From: Jiella avicenniae
Lineage (GTDB): Bacteria > Pseudomonadota > Alphaproteobacteria > Rhizobiales > Rhizobiaceae
Assembly: GCF_021390325.1 (NCBI RefSeq)
Contig: NZ_JAJUWU010000011.1
Coordinates: forward strand, 62,001 to 126,000
DNA: 64,000 bases
Reading direction: 5' to 3'
Shown here in pieces: positions 33,138-43,128 of this stretch. Numbering within the stretch: the first letter of the stretch is position 1; the number at the start of each line of letters is the position of its first letter. The notes under the pieces are model-generated. The model worked only from the letters and a program-made list of their open reading frames with translations. It was not told the origin of the DNA and did no database searches. A program made the translations under genes and the position numbers.

Positions 33138-33977
33138 CTGACGAAGATCGACGCCCACCAGCATTTCTGGCATCCCGCCCGCGGCGATTACGGCTGGCTT
33201 CCGCCGGGCGATCCGGTGCTGTCGCGGCCCTATCTTCCGGCCGATCTCGCCCCGGCGCTGGCGGCGACCGGCGTCGAGCGCACGGTCCTCGTCCAGGCGG
33301 CGCCGACGACGGCGGAGACCGAATATCTTCTCGGCCTCGCCGATGCGAGCGAGCACGTCGCCGGGGTGGTCGGCTGGATCGACTTCGAGCGGCCGGAGGA
33401 GATCGACACGCTCAGGCGCTTGGCCGCTCACCCCAAGTTTCTCGGATTGCGGCCGATGATCCAGGACATCGCCGACGACGGATGGATGCTGCGGCCGGAA
33501 CTCGACTGGGCGTTCCGGGCGATCTGCGACCTCGATCTGACCTTCGACGCCCTCGGCTTTCCCCGGCACGTCGAATATTTCTCCGCGCTGCTCGCCCGCT
33601 ATCCCTCCATGCGGGTCGTTCTCGATCATTGCCTGAAGCCGACGATCACCGACGAAAGCCCCGAATCCTTCGACGAATGGGCCCGCGGCATCGCCCGCCT
33701 CGCCAGCGCCACCGGCGCCCTTTGCAAGCTCTCGGGCCTCGTTACCGAAGCCAGGGACGACTGGCGGCGGGAGGACCTCGCCTATTATTCCGACCACGTC
33801 ATCGAGGTCTTCGGGGCGGAGCGGGTGATGTGGGGCTCGGACTGGCCGGTCTGCCGCCTCCGATGCGAATACGCGGCCTGGCACGAGACGGCGGTTTCGC
33901 TGCTGTCGCATCTCTCCGTGGCCGACCGGGCCCGCGTCCTCGGCGGCACGGCCGCAGAATTCTACCGTCTCGGCTGA
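33138..33977 (+). CDS. Amidohydrolase-family lactonase-like protein (TIM barrel), apparent CTG start
   Basis: A 279-residue metal-dependent amidohydrolase of the group that includes L-fuconolactonase and sulfomuconolactone hydrolase. The N-terminal HxH is DAHQHFWH, a His lies in LDHCLKP and the late metal Asp in WGSDWPV. Related proteins begin MTKIDAHQHFWHP, but here the first codon is CTG (33138). No ATG, GTG or TTG is in frame close by. AAGGGG (33126-33131) sits six bases before the CTG, so initiation there is likely. It follows the aldolase gene by 200 bases on the same strand. A role in opening a sugar-acid lactone is inferred. Confidence 0.85.
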   Translation: MTKIDAHQHFWHPARGDYGWLPPGDPVLSRPYLPADLAPALAATGVERTVLVQAAPTTAETEYLLGLADASEHVAGVVGWIDFERPEEIDTLRRLAAHPKFLGLRPMIQDIADDGWMLRPELDWAFRAICDLDLTFDALGFPRHVEYFSALLARYPSMRVVLDHCLKPTITDESPESFDEWARGIARLASATGALCKLSGLVTEARDDWRREDLAYYSDHVIEVFGAERVMWGSDWPVCRLRCEYAAWHETAVSLLSHLSVADRARVLGGTAAEFYRLG

Positions 33978-34182
33978 CGGCGCTCGGCCTCCCGTCTGCG
34001 CCCCCGCGCTCCGCGGGCCGCGGCGATCCGGTCACGCGACCGATTTCCCGACGATAGAACATTTGTGAACGTCGTTGCCCTGACGGGGCGCGGGGCTAAG
34101 TGCCGCTGCCACGCGATCGTCAGTGAAGTGAAACACTTCGGCGGTCTGACATCGACGCAGCCATCGACCGAGGAGGTCCGAT

Positions 34183-35457
34183 ATGTCGACACTTTCCCCC
34201 CGCCCCCTGACGAAGGCCTCGCCCGTCGCGGAGCGCTATCGCCATGTGCGCGCGACCAGCCGCGAACTGGGCGCGCCGCTGTCGGATGCCGATGCGACGG
34301 TGCAGTCGATGCCCGACGCCAGCCCGGCGAAATGGCATCTCGCCCATACGACCTGGTTCTTCGAGACCATGGTGCTGAAGCCGAATCTTCCCGGCTACGA
34401 GGTCTTCGACGAGAGCTTCAACTACCTCTTCAACTCCTATTACGAGACGATCGGCGAGCGCCAGCCGCGGCCGCGCCGCGGCATGATCACCCGGCCGCAT
34501 CTCGACACCGTCTTCGACTATCGCGACCATGTCGACGCGGCTGTCGAGACGCTGCTCGAGCGCGGCGCCTCGCCCGAGGTCGCGGAACTCGTCGAGCTCG
34601 GCTGTCATCACGAGCAGCAGCATCAGGAGCTTCTCCTCACCGACATCCTGCATCTCTTCGCCCAGAGCCCGCTGAAGCCGGCCTACCGCGACCCGCAGCC
34701 GCTCGGCGTCGGGCGCGAGCCCGGCGAGGCGCGCTTCGTCTCCTTCGACGGCGGGATCGTCGAGATCGGCCATGACGGGCAGGGCTTCGCCTTCGATTCC
34801 GAAGGTCCGCGCCACCGGGCGCTGCTCGATCCCTATCGGCTGGCGGACCGGCTCGTCACCAATGGCGAGTTCATCGCCTTCATCGAGGACGGCGGCTATC
34901 GCAACCCGCTGCTGTGGCTGTCGGCCGGCTGGGCGGACATTCTCGCCAACAAGTGGGAGCAGCCCTTCTACTGGTTCCAGCGCGACGGCGAATGGTGGAC
35001 GATGACGCTGCGCGGCGCCCAGCCGGTCGATCGCAACGCGCCGGTGACGCATCTGTCCTATTTCGAGGCGGACGCCTTCGCCACATGGGCCGGCAAGCGG
35101 CTGCCGAGCGAGTTCGAATGGGAGAACGCGGCGGCGGGCCTGTCGATGGAGGGCAATTTCGCCGGTTCCGGGCGCCTGCGACCGAAGCCGGCCGGCCCCG
35201 CCCGCGACGGCGCGCTGCGCCAGATGTTCGGCGACGTCTGGGAATGGACCCGCAGCCCGTTCTCGCCCTATCCGCGCTTCAAGCCGGTCGAGGGCGCCGT
35301 CGGCGAATACAATGGCAAGTTCATGTGCGGCCAGTTCGTGCTGCGCGGCGGCTCCTGCGTCACGCCGGAAGGCCACATCCGCGCCACCTACCGCAACTTC
35401 TTCCCGCCCGATGCCCGCTGGCAGTTTTCCGGGCTGCGCCTGGCGGAGGACGCCTGA
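34183..35457 (+). CDS. egtB: Ergothioneine biosynthesis protein EgtB (iron-dependent sulfoxide synthase)
   Basis: A 424-residue non-haem iron enzyme that joins trimethylhistidine (hercynine) to a thiol donor, gamma-glutamylcysteine or cysteine, with O2. The N-terminal DinB_2 domain gives the likely iron ligands: His in WHLAHTTWFFE (52-55) and the HHEQQH motif (142-147). The C-terminal formylglycine-generating-like domain has GDVWEWTRSPFSPYP, GQFVLRGGSCVTP and RATYRNFFPPDARWQF near the end. One base separates it from egtD. The ATG at 34183 has a GAGGAGG site just upstream. Ergothioneine protects against oxidants in the cytoplasm. Confidence 0.95.
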   Translation: MSTLSPRPLTKASPVAERYRHVRATSRELGAPLSDADATVQSMPDASPAKWHLAHTTWFFETMVLKPNLPGYEVFDESFNYLFNSYYETIGERQPRPRRGMITRPHLDTVFDYRDHVDAAVETLLERGASPEVAELVELGCHHEQQHQELLLTDILHLFAQSPLKPAYRDPQPLGVGREPGEARFVSFDGGIVEIGHDGQGFAFDSEGPRHRALLDPYRLADRLVTNGEFIAFIEDGGYRNPLLWLSAGWADILANKWEQPFYWFQRDGEWWTMTLRGAQPVDRNAPVTHLSYFEADAFATWAGKRLPSEFEWENAAAGLSMEGNFAGSGRLRPKPAGPARDGALRQMFGDVWEWTRSPFSPYPRFKPVEGAVGEYNGKFMCGQFVLRGGSCVTPEGHIRATYRNFFPPDARWQFSGLRLAEDA

Positions 35458-35458
35458 G

Positions 35459-36415
35459 ATGCTCGACAAGACCGACACCGAGGCGCTGCAGCGCGAGGCC
35501 TTCCGCCGCGACGCGCTGGCCGGCCTCTCGAAGCCGCGGAAGACCCTGCCGGCCCGCTGGCTCTACGATGATCGCGGCTCCGAACTCTTCGAGGAGATCA
35601 CGAAAGCGCCGGAATATTACCCGACCCGCACCGAGACCGGCATTCTCGAAGACAATGCCGGCGCGATCGCCGATCTGTTCGGGCCCGAGGCGGTGATCCT
35701 CGAATATGGCGCCGGCGCCGGGATCAAGACCGAGATCGTGCTCGAAGCGCTGGACCGGCCGGGCCTCTACGTTCCGATCGACATCTCCGGCGATTTCCTC
35801 GCCGCTTCGGCGGATCGGATCCGGCAGCGCTTTCCCGATCTGGCGGTGGAGCCGGTGACGGCCGACTTCACCGCGGAGTTCGACCTCCCCGGCGACCTGC
35901 CGGAGGCCGGACGCCGGGGCGGCTTCTTTCCCGGCTCCACCATCGGCAATCTCGACCGGGCCGAAGCGCTCGCCTTCCTCAAGCGCATGCGCCGGCATGT
36001 CGGGCCGGAGGGCGCCGCCGTCCTCGGCTGCGACCTGAAGAAGGACATCCCGACGCTGATCGCCGCCTATGACGACGCGGCCGGCGTCACGGCGGCCTTC
36101 GACCTCAACATCCTGACGCGGATCAACCGCGAACTCGGCGGCGACGTTCCGGTCGAAAGCTTCGGCCACGAGGCGCGCTGGAACGATGCCACGTCGGCGA
36201 TCGAGATGCATCTCGTGGCCCGCGAGCCCGTGACGTTTTCGGTCGACGGACGCGCATTCTCGATGGAAGCGGGCGAGACGATCCACACGGAAAACTCGCG
36301 CAAATACGACGTCGAGGGACTGGCGGCGCTGGCCGAGGAAGGGGGCTGGGAGCTCGACCGGGTCTGGACGGACGAGAACGAGCGCTTCGCGGTGATGGGG
36401 CTGAAGGTGCAGTAG
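35459..36415 (+). CDS. egtD: L-histidine N-alpha-methyltransferase EgtD
   Basis: A 318-residue SAM-dependent methyltransferase that trimethylates histidine to hercynine, the first step of ergothioneine synthesis. Seen are the LPARWLYDDRGSELFEEIT start typical of EgtD, the SAM motif LEYGAGAGIKT (about residues 79-89), the FFPGSTIGNL motif (about 155) that binds histidine, and an EMHL segment. The ATG at 35459 comes one base after the egtB stop; a longer open frame in the same phase lies inside egtB and is discarded. With egtB alone present this is the usual minimal two-gene set of proteobacteria. Confidence 0.95.
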   Translation: MLDKTDTEALQREAFRRDALAGLSKPRKTLPARWLYDDRGSELFEEITKAPEYYPTRTETGILEDNAGAIADLFGPEAVILEYGAGAGIKTEIVLEALDRPGLYVPIDISGDFLAASADRIRQRFPDLAVEPVTADFTAEFDLPGDLPEAGRRGGFFPGSTIGNLDRAEALAFLKRMRRHVGPEGAAVLGCDLKKDIPTLIAAYDDAAGVTAAFDLNILTRINRELGGDVPVESFGHEARWNDATSAIEMHLVAREPVTFSVDGRAFSMEAGETIHTENSRKYDVEGLAALAEEGGWELDRVWTDENERFAVMGLKVQ

Positions 36416-36599
36416 GCCACCCGAAAGTAGCGAACCGGCCGGGCAGCGGAATCTGACACCGGTCGGCGTGGCATCTGAGCGTCACGAGAAGGCCTGCGAT
36501 GTGGCAATCCGCGTCTCAGCCGCAGGAGGCCGCCTTCTGACGGGGCCGTGTCATCAGCGGCCTCTTGCACCATTTCCGTAGATCTGCTTGGCCTGATCC

Positions 36600-37802
36600 A
36601 TGTGGTCTTCGTCGCGCGCTCTCGTGCCTCCCTCTTTTCTCTCCCGCCTTCGCCGCAGGTCGCGCGGGGGAGCGCGCCCGGTCGCGCCTGTCAGGCATGC
36701 CGTGGGAGCAGTCACGGAGCAGGAGTCAAAGCGCGTCCGGTCTGAGGTGCCCGCCCCTGAGCCTGGTGTGTCGGTCTACCAAGACTGTTTCGTGCCGCCA
36801 GCGAGGATCGACTCGAGGTGGCCGCTCGAAATGGCTGCAGGAGCGTATCGCGCGGATGGCAAAATGATCGCGGCAACCGGTCTGACACGGTCCGCAGGCG
36901 GCGGAACCCGGCAGATCGTCCGCAGCTATGACGAACTGCCGCCCGCGAGCACCGACGAATGCGCCGAAGCCGTCTATGGCGGCTACGTTCTTCCGCATTT
37001 CGGACATTTCATGATCGAGAGCACCGCGCGTCTCTGGTGGGTCGCGCTGAATCGGTTCAAAGGGCCGGTTCTCTTCCAGACGATCGATCGGGAGATTCCC
37101 GAGTATGCGCAGCGCTTCTTCTCGCTGCTCGGCATCAAGCCCGTCTTCCTCAACGGTTCTGAAGGCGTCCGGGTCCGCTCTCTGATCGTCCCGGATGCCG
37201 CGGCCATGGAGCGGGGCGGAATCCATCGCACATTCACCCTGCCGTTCCAGCATCTCGCGGAGCGGTCGACGGCACAGACCGGCCCGGAAAAGCTCTATGT
37301 CTCTCGAGGACAGGGTGTGGGAGTCGTCTTCGGCGAACTCACCGTGCAGAACGCGCTGCGCAAGGACGGATTCGCGGTCCTCGACCCGACCCGGGCGACA
37401 CTTGCGGAGCAGATTGCAGCATTCGCCAATGCCCGGGAGATCGTCGGCTGTACCGGCTCGGCGATGCACAACGTCCTTTTCTGCCGCCGGGCGGCGAAAG
37501 TGGCCTATCTCTGCCGGGGCGCGGCGATCCCTTTGACATTCCCGGCGATCGACCAGGCGCTCGGGTCCCATGAGAGCTTCTACGTCTACGCCGCCCTCAA
37601 CCCGCTGCCTGCGACCAGCGGCCTGATGAGCCCGCATCTCATCGATTCCCAGGCCTGCTGTCGACACCTCTTCGAGGCTGGCTTCTTGTCGAGGCCGCCG
37701 CAGATCGATCTGCGCGATCTCGTCGAGGAGCGCGATCTCTACATGCGGGAATGGCGTCGTCTGCACGACGCGAAGACGGCGCCCAGGGGCCGCGCGCCGT
37801 GA
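36600..37802 (+). CDS. Glycosyltransferase family 61 (DUF563) protein
   Basis: A 400-residue putative glycosyltransferase. The DUF563/GT61 pattern is visible: GGYVLPHFGHFMIESTARLW (about residues 126-145), an EKLYVSRGQG segment (about 232) with the family's Ser-Arg pair, and GCTGSAMHNVLF (about 285), the conserved G-x-x-G-[SA]-x-x-[HN] end. Such enzymes add sugars to surface polysaccharides. The first 60 residues look poorly conserved, so the true start could lie later than the ATG at 36600. It stands alone between egtD and a convergent peptidase gene, and its base and codon use look less GC-biased by eye than its neighbours, which would fit acquisition by transfer. Confidence 0.8.
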   Translation: MWSSSRALVPPSFLSRLRRRSRGGARPVAPVRHAVGAVTEQESKRVRSEVPAPEPGVSVYQDCFVPPARIDSRWPLEMAAGAYRADGKMIAATGLTRSAGGGTRQIVRSYDELPPASTDECAEAVYGGYVLPHFGHFMIESTARLWWVALNRFKGPVLFQTIDREIPEYAQRFFSLLGIKPVFLNGSEGVRVRSLIVPDAAAMERGGIHRTFTLPFQHLAERSTAQTGPEKLYVSRGQGVGVVFGELTVQNALRKDGFAVLDPTRATLAEQIAAFANAREIVGCTGSAMHNVLFCRRAAKVAYLCRGAAIPLTFPAIDQALGSHESFYVYAALNPLPATSGLMSPHLIDSQACCRHLFEAGFLSRPPQIDLRDLVEERDLYMREWRRLHDAKTAPRGRAP

Positions 37803-37894
37803 TCATCATCGGGCAACGATCGTGAACCGAGTTCCCTCGGAAGCCGTGGTCTACCAATCCGACGGCAAGCGACCCGCCGGTCGCGAAGCTCGGA

Positions 37895-40000
37895 CTACTC
37901 CACGATCCCCATCAGCCTGAGCGCGAAGGCGTAGACATAGGCGATCTCCTCGAGCTTCGAGAACCGTCCCGAGGCGCCGGCATGGCCCGAATCCATGTTG
38001 GTCCTCAGCAGCACCGGATTGTCGTCGGTCTTCATCTCGCGCAGGCGCGCCACCCATTTCGCCGGCTCCCAATAGGTCACCCGCGGGTCGGTCAGACCGG
38101 CGAGGACGAGGATCGGCGGATAGGCCTGCGGCTTGACGTTGTCGTAGGGCGAGTAGGAGGCGATCACCTCGTAGTCCTCGCCCGACAGGACGGGATTGCC
38201 CCATTCCGGCCATTCCGGCGGGGTCAGCGGCAATGTGTCGTCGAGCATGGTGTTGAGGACGTCGACGAAGGGAACGACGGCGACGATGCCGCCGAACTTT
38301 TCCGGCGCCATGTTGGCGACGGCGCCCATCAGCATGCCGCCGGCCGAGCCGCCTTCGGCGACGATGCGGTCGTGCGAGGTGAAGTGCTCGGCGACGAGGT
38401 GGTCGGCGGCGGCGATGAAGTCGGTGAAGGTGTTCGCCTTGTTGCGCCGGCGGCCGGCGTCGTACCAGCGGAAGCCCTTGTCCTTGCCGCCGCGGATGTG
38501 GGCGATGGCATAGACGTAGCCGCGATCCACCAGCGACAGGATGTTGGTGCCGAAGCTCGCGGGGATGGTGATGCCGTAGGAGCCGTAGCCATAGAGGAGG
38601 CAGGGCGCCGAGCCGTCGAGCGGGGTATCCTTGGCATAGAGGAGCGTGACCGGCACGCTCTCGCCGTCCTTCGCCGCGGCGAAGATCCGCCGGGTGACGT
38701 AGCGCGCGGGATCGTGGCCGGTGGGGACCTCCTGGGTCTTCAGAAGCGTCCGCTCGCGCGTCTCGACGTCGTATTCATAGGTCTGCGACGGGGTCGTCGG
38801 CGAGGAATAGGTGAAGCGGATCGCCGTCGTCTCGAACTCGTAGGTGCCCGACAGGCCGAGGGAATAGGCCTCCTCGGCGAAGTCGACGGCGTGTTCCTCG
38901 CCGTCCGAAAGGCGTTTGACGACGATGCGCGGCAGGCCGTCGCGACGCTCCAGCCAGATCAGGTGGTTCTTCAGGACGAAGTGGTCGAGGACCAGCCGGC
39001 CGTCCTCGTGCGGGACGTAGTCGGCCCACTCGCTGCGGCCGACGGAGTCGACCGGCGCGGTGACGATCTTGTAGTCGTGGGCGCCGTCGGCATTGGTCCG
39101 GATGTAGAGGCGGCCGCCGCCCTCGTCGACGTCGTATTCGACGCCGGTCTCGCGCTCGGCGAGAAGCCGCGGCTCGGCGGCCGGGTTGGCGGCGGGGATC
39201 AGCCAGCATTCCGACGTCTCGTGGTCGTGGATGTCGATGACCACGAACTCGCCGGACTGGGTCTTGCCGACGCCCATGAAGAAGCCCGGATCGGTTTCCT
39301 CGTAGATCAGCGCGTCGTCGGCCGGGCCGTCGCCGAGCCTGTGGAAGAACACCCGGCTCGGCCGGTGGTTGGAATCGAGCCGCGTATAGAAGACGCCGTT
39401 CGACCGTGCCGACCAGACGCCGCCGCCGCCGGTATCCTCGACGACGTCGGGAAGGTCCTCGCCGCTCTGAAGATCGCGGATCTTGAGCGTGTAGAACTCC
39501 GAACCCTTGTCGTCATAGGCATAGGCGAGCCAGCGATGGTCGACGGAGTGGCTGGCGCCGCCGAGGGAGAAGTAGGGCCGCCCCGCCGCCTCGATCTGCG
39601 CATCGAGCAGAACCTCCTCGGGCCCGCCCTCGCGCGCCACGCGGATGAAGCGGGGATGTTCGGCGCCGGCCTCATAGGCGATGCCGTAGGCGTAGGGGCC
39701 GTCGGGGGCGGGAACGGAGGAATCGTCTTCCTTGATTCGCCCGCGCATTTCCCTGACCAGCGCCTCGCGCAGGGCGTCCGTCCCGCTCATGACGACTTTT
39801 TGATAATCGTTTTCCGCTTCGAGATGGGCGCGGATCGTCGGGTCGAGAAGTCCGGTGTCCTTGAACACCTCCTGCCAGTTCTCCGCCCGCAGCCAGGCAT
39901 AGGGATCGTGCCGCTGGCGGCCGTGACGCGTATCGCTCGATGGGCGCTGCTCGGGGAGCGGCGGCTTGGGAAGTTCGGCGGGATGAGCGAAACGTTTCAT
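37895..40000 (-). CDS. ptrB: S9A family oligopeptidase B
   Basis: A 701-residue serine peptidase. The N-terminus has the family start (RHGRQRHDPYAWLRAENW), followed by a beta-propeller domain and a C-terminal alpha/beta hydrolase domain. The nucleophile is S552 in GGSAGG; the late NMDSGHAGASGR holds the catalytic His, and the Asp is expected in the GLTDPRVTYWEP region. Oligopeptidase B cleaves peptides after basic residues in the cytoplasm. Length and motif order match known members (about 690-710). The antisense-free frame continues upstream for thousands of bases on this strand, but everything beyond the ATG at 40000 is shadow of the mrp genes. Confidence 0.92.
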   Translation of the reverse strand: MKRFAHPAELPKPPLPEQRPSSDTRHGRQRHDPYAWLRAENWQEVFKDTGLLDPTIRAHLEAENDYQKVVMSGTDALREALVREMRGRIKEDDSSVPAPDGPYAYGIAYEAGAEHPRFIRVAREGGPEEVLLDAQIEAAGRPYFSLGGASHSVDHRWLAYAYDDKGSEFYTLKIRDLQSGEDLPDVVEDTGGGGVWSARSNGVFYTRLDSNHRPSRVFFHRLGDGPADDALIYEETDPGFFMGVGKTQSGEFVVIDIHDHETSECWLIPAANPAAEPRLLAERETGVEYDVDEGGGRLYIRTNADGAHDYKIVTAPVDSVGRSEWADYVPHEDGRLVLDHFVLKNHLIWLERRDGLPRIVVKRLSDGEEHAVDFAEEAYSLGLSGTYEFETTAIRFTYSSPTTPSQTYEYDVETRERTLLKTQEVPTGHDPARYVTRRIFAAAKDGESVPVTLLYAKDTPLDGSAPCLLYGYGSYGITIPASFGTNILSLVDRGYVYAIAHIRGGKDKGFRWYDAGRRRNKANTFTDFIAAADHLVAEHFTSHDRIVAEGGSAGGMLMGAVANMAPEKFGGIVAVVPFVDVLNTMLDDTLPLTPPEWPEWGNPVLSGEDYEVIASYSPYDNVKPQAYPPILVLAGLTDPRVTYWEPAKWVARLREMKTDDNPVLLRTNMDSGHAGASGRFSKLEEIAYVYAFALRLMGIVE

Positions 40001-40351
40001 ATTCGAGAGGCTTCCAGGCGTGTCGTCGAAAAGGCGGGGCGGGCCGGATCGCGCCGCAATCGTCGCGATTTTTCCGACACCATGCCAAAGCCGCCGACCC
40101 GTCGCGAGCAGCCGCCGAGAGATTGGTGACGAAACCCTTGCAGAATTGCCGGCAAATCGCGGAACGAGCCCGCTCCGCAGGTAAGCCGTCCGCCGGCGCT
40201 TCGCAAGTCCGGCCTCGTCGCAGCGCTGGAAACCGGACGCTCGGCGTCGCCACCGTCCTTGCCCCCGGCTTTGCCGGTTAATATAGAACGTGGGACGGGG
40301 CCTCGGGGGTCGGGGCGCCGGACCAGCGCGGGGGAAGGACAAGGGCGGCGG
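40001..40351. promoter_or_regulatory. Divergent ptrB-mrp intergenic region with candidate mrp promoter
   Basis: The 351-base gap between divergent ptrB and mrpA holds no gene. On the plus strand TTGCCC (40259-40264) and TATAGA (40282-40287) are 17 bases apart, a fair sigma-70-like promoter about 65 bases before mrpA. No promoter for ptrB stands out. No operator or RNA element was recognised. Confidence 0.4.
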
Positions 40352-42712
40352 ATGGCGGAAATCGAGGCGACGACCGGAGGAACCCTGGCCCTTGCCCTGC
40401 CATTCATCGCCGCAGCGCTCGCGCCGATCCTGAAGCGGATCTTCGGGGCCTATGCGGGCTGGATCCTGGCGCTGGCGCCGGCGGCGGCTTTCGCCATCCT
40501 CTTCTCCTTCCTGCCGACCGTCACCAGCGGCGGCGTCGTCTCCTTCGGCTACGAGTGGATCCCGGCCTTCGACGTCCGCTTCTCCTTCCGCATCGACGGC
40601 CTCGCCTCGACCTTCGGGCTTCTCATCACCGGCATCGGCACGCTGATCGTGCTCTATTCCGGCGGCTATCTCGCCGGCCACCGCGACCAGGGACGGTTCT
40701 TCTCCTTCATCCTGATGTTCATGGGCTCGATGCTCGGCCTCGTCCTCGCCGACGACCTGATGACCCTGTTCGTCTATTGGGAGCTGACCTCGATCACCTC
40801 CTTCCTGCTGATCGGCTTCGACCACGAGCGGGAGAGGGCGCGGCGCGGCGCCATCCAGGCGCTGGCGATCACCGGCGGCGGCGGCCTCGCGCTGCTCGCC
40901 GGCTTCATCCTGATCCGCGAACTCGCCGGCTTCAATTCGATGAGCGAGATCCTCGCCGCCGGCGACGCCCTGCGGGTCGGTCCGTATTACCTGCCGATCT
41001 TCGTTCTCGTGCTCGCCGGCGCCTTCACCAAGTCGGCGCAGATGCCGTTTCACGTGTGGCTGCCCAACGCCATGGAGGCGCCGACGCCGGTCTCGGCCTA
41101 TCTCCATTCGGCGACCATGGTGAAGGCGGGCGTCTACCTGCTCCTGCGCATGCAGCCGGCGCTCGGCGACACGGCGCTGTGGACGACGGTGCTGCCGCTC
41201 TTCGGCGCCGTCACCCTGGTCATGGGGGCGCTGCTGGCGGTCCGCGCCACGGACATCAAGATCACGCTCGCCTACACGACCGTCTCCTCGCTGGGGCTGC
41301 TGGTCATGCTGATCGGCGTTTCGACCGAATACGCACTGATCGGCGCGGTGCTCTATCTGATCGCCCATTCGCTGTTCAAGGGCGGGCTGTTCATGGTCGC
41401 CGGCTCGGTCGATCATGGCGCCCATACCCGCGAGATCGGCAAGCTCGGCGGACTGGCGAGGCACATGCCGATCACCTTCGCCGCGGCGCTTCTCTGCGCG
41501 CTGTCGATGGGCGGCATCACGCCCTTCGTCGGCTTCCTCGCCAAGGAGGAGATCTATCACGCGCTGGAGCACGGCGACGCCTGGCACGTCATGCTGATGG
41601 CCGCCGCGATCCTCGGCAACGCGCTGATGTTCGCCGCCGCCTTCATCGTCGCGCTGAAGCCCTTCGTCGGCAAGTTGCCCGAGACGATCCACCATCCGCA
41701 CGAGGGCTCGCCGACGATCTGGCTCGGTCCGCTCGTCCTCGGCGTGCTCGGCCTCCTCGGGGCGCTGTTCTACGAGACCTATCACCAGCTCTTCTCGATC
41801 CCGATGGCGAGTGCGGCGATCGGCGCCCCGGCGCAGATCGAGATCTCCTGGGTGCCGCATCTCAACCTCGCCTTCGTCCTGTCGCTGGCGACGATCGCCC
41901 TCGGCATCGTGATCTATCTCGCCTCGAACGCCATCCGCGCGGCGACGGGCGGGGCCCTCGCGGCGATCGGCTGGGGGCCCGATCACGGCTTCGACCAGGC
42001 GATGCGGGGCCTGTTGCGGTTTTCCTTCTGGATCACCAGCCGCGTCCAGTCGGGCCGCCTCGACTACTACATGACCGTCACGGTGATGGTGATCACCGCC
42101 GCCCTGTTCGCGCCGATGATCCTCGGCGGCGCGCTGCCGGCCGAGCCGCAGATGCCGGAGCTGCGCTTTTACGAGTGGCTCGTCGTGGCGCTCATCCTCG
42201 TCGGCATCGTCGCCGTGGTGGTCGCCAAGAACCGCCTGACGGCGATCGTCTCCCTCGGCATCCAGGGCTTCGGCACCGCGCTTCTCTTCATGCTGCTCGG
42301 CGCGCCGGATCTGTCCTTCACCCAGTTCATGGTCGAGACGCTGTCGGTGGTGATCCTCGCCCTCGTGATGACGAGGCTGAAGCTCTCGCCGGCCGACCAT
42401 CGGCCGATGCGCGAGAAGCTGCCCGACGCCGCGCTGGCGGCCGCGGGCGGGGCGGGCTTCGGCCTGTTTCTCCTGTCGGTGGTGCAGCGGCCCTTCGATC
42501 CGCTCCTGTCCGATTTCTTCGAGCGCTACAGCTACGCGATCGCCCACGGCCACAACATCGTCAACGTCATCATCGTCGACTTCCGCGGGGTCGACACGAT
42601 GGGAGAGATCGCCGTGGTGATGACGACGGGGCTCGCCGTCCTGGCGCTGATCCGCGTCCGGGTCGGCAGGAAGGGTCTGGCGCAACCCGATCCAACGGAG
42701 GCGACGCCATGA
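40352..42712 (+). CDS. mrpA: Mrp Na+/H+ antiporter subunit A
   Basis: A 786-residue polytopic protein related to NuoL. The ion-path Glu E144 in [12 protein letters not shown] and the Lys K227 in [16 protein letters not shown] are present. The C-terminal part carries the MbhD-like ([17 protein letters not shown]) and MbhE-like ([12 protein letters not shown]) modules characteristic of MrpA. The Mrp complex exchanges Na+ for H+ and supports salt and alkaline tolerance. In many alphaproteobacteria subunits A and B are fused; here B is a separate gene overlapping by 4 bases. ATG 40352 is chosen because the upstream frame extension lacks membrane character. Confidence 0.95.
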   Translation: MAEIEATTGGTLALALPFIAAALAPILKRIFGAYAGWILALAPAAAFAILFSFLPTVTSGGVVSFGYEWIPAFDVRFSFRIDGLASTFGLLITGIGTLIVLYSGGYLAGHRDQGRFFSFILMFMGSMLGLVLADDLMTLFVYWELTSITSFLLIGFDHERERARRGAIQALAITGGGGLALLAGFILIRELAGFNSMSEILAAGDALRVGPYYLPIFVLVLAGAFTKSAQMPFHVWLPNAMEAPTPVSAYLHSATMVKAGVYLLLRMQPALGDTALWTTVLPLFGAVTLVMGALLAVRATDIKITLAYTTVSSLGLLVMLIGVSTEYALIGAVLYLIAHSLFKGGLFMVAGSVDHGAHTREIGKLGGLARHMPITFAAALLCALSMGGITPFVGFLAKEEIYHALEHGDAWHVMLMAAAILGNALMFAAAFIVALKPFVGKLPETIHHPHEGSPTIWLGPLVLGVLGLLGALFYETYHQLFSIPMASAAIGAPAQIEISWVPHLNLAFVLSLATIALGIVIYLASNAIRAATGGALAAIGWGPDHGFDQAMRGLLRFSFWITSRVQSGRLDYYMTVTVMVITAALFAPMILGGALPAEPQMPELRFYEWLVVALILVGIVAVVVAKNRLTAIVSLGIQGFGTALLFMLLGAPDLSFTQFMVETLSVVILALVMTRLKLSPADHRPMREKLPDAALAAAGGAGFGLFLLSVVQRPFDPLLSDFFERYSYAIAHGHNIVNVIIVDFRGVDTMGEIAVVMTTGLAVLALIRVRVGRKGLAQPDPTEATP

Positions 42713-43128
42713 GGACGATCATCTTCCGCTTCACGGCGCCCTACCTCACCGCGCTGATGGTGCTGTTCTCGATCTTCGTGCTTCTGCGCGGCCACAACGA
42801 TCCGGGCGGCGGCTTCATCGGCGGGCTGATCGCGGCCTCGGCCTTCGCGATCTACGGCATCGCCTGCGGCGTCGCGGCGGTCCGCCGGGCGCTCGGCTTC
42901 CATCCCATGGCGATCGCCGCGGCCGGGCTGTTCGCCGCCGTCTGCGCCGGCATCTTCTCGGTCTTTGCGAAGAGCGGCTTCATGACGGGTCTGTGGATCT
43001 TCCCGAAATTCTTCGGCACGGAGGTCGCCCTGTCGACGCCGATGCTCTTCGACATCGGCGTCTATCTGGTGGTGGTCGGGGGCATCTCGTCGATCGCGCT
43101 CGCCCTCGAGGAACGGGAGAGCGACTGA
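42709..43128 (+). CDS. mrpB: Mrp antiporter subunit B
   Basis: A 139-residue membrane protein with four hydrophobic segments and the MnhB motif [19 protein letters not shown] (about residues 26-44). It is required for assembly of the Mrp complex. Its ATG overlaps the mrpA stop by 4 bases, and its stop shares a base with the mrpC start (TGATG). Confidence 0.95.
   Translation: MRTIIFRFTAPYLTALMVLFSIFVLLRGHNDPGGGFIGGLIAASAFAIYGIACGVAAVRRALGFHPMAIAAAGLFAAVCAGIFSVFAKSGFMTGLWIFPKFFGTEVALSTPMLFDIGVYLVVVGGISSIALALEERESD

Noticed and set aside
34057-34070. GAAC-N6-GAAC upstream of egtB, resembling the alphaproteobacterial LexA box.
   Set aside because: The LexA box is a direct repeat with seven bases between the GAAC units; here there are six, and ergothioneine genes are not expected SOS members.
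37895-42685. A 1596-codon open frame on the minus strand running from ptrB through the mrp genes.
   Set aside because: Only the first-transcribed end at 37895-40000 encodes a recognisable protein. The rest is antisense to mrpA, is rich in Arg, His, Asp and Glu in the manner of high-GC shadow frames, and has no family resemblance.
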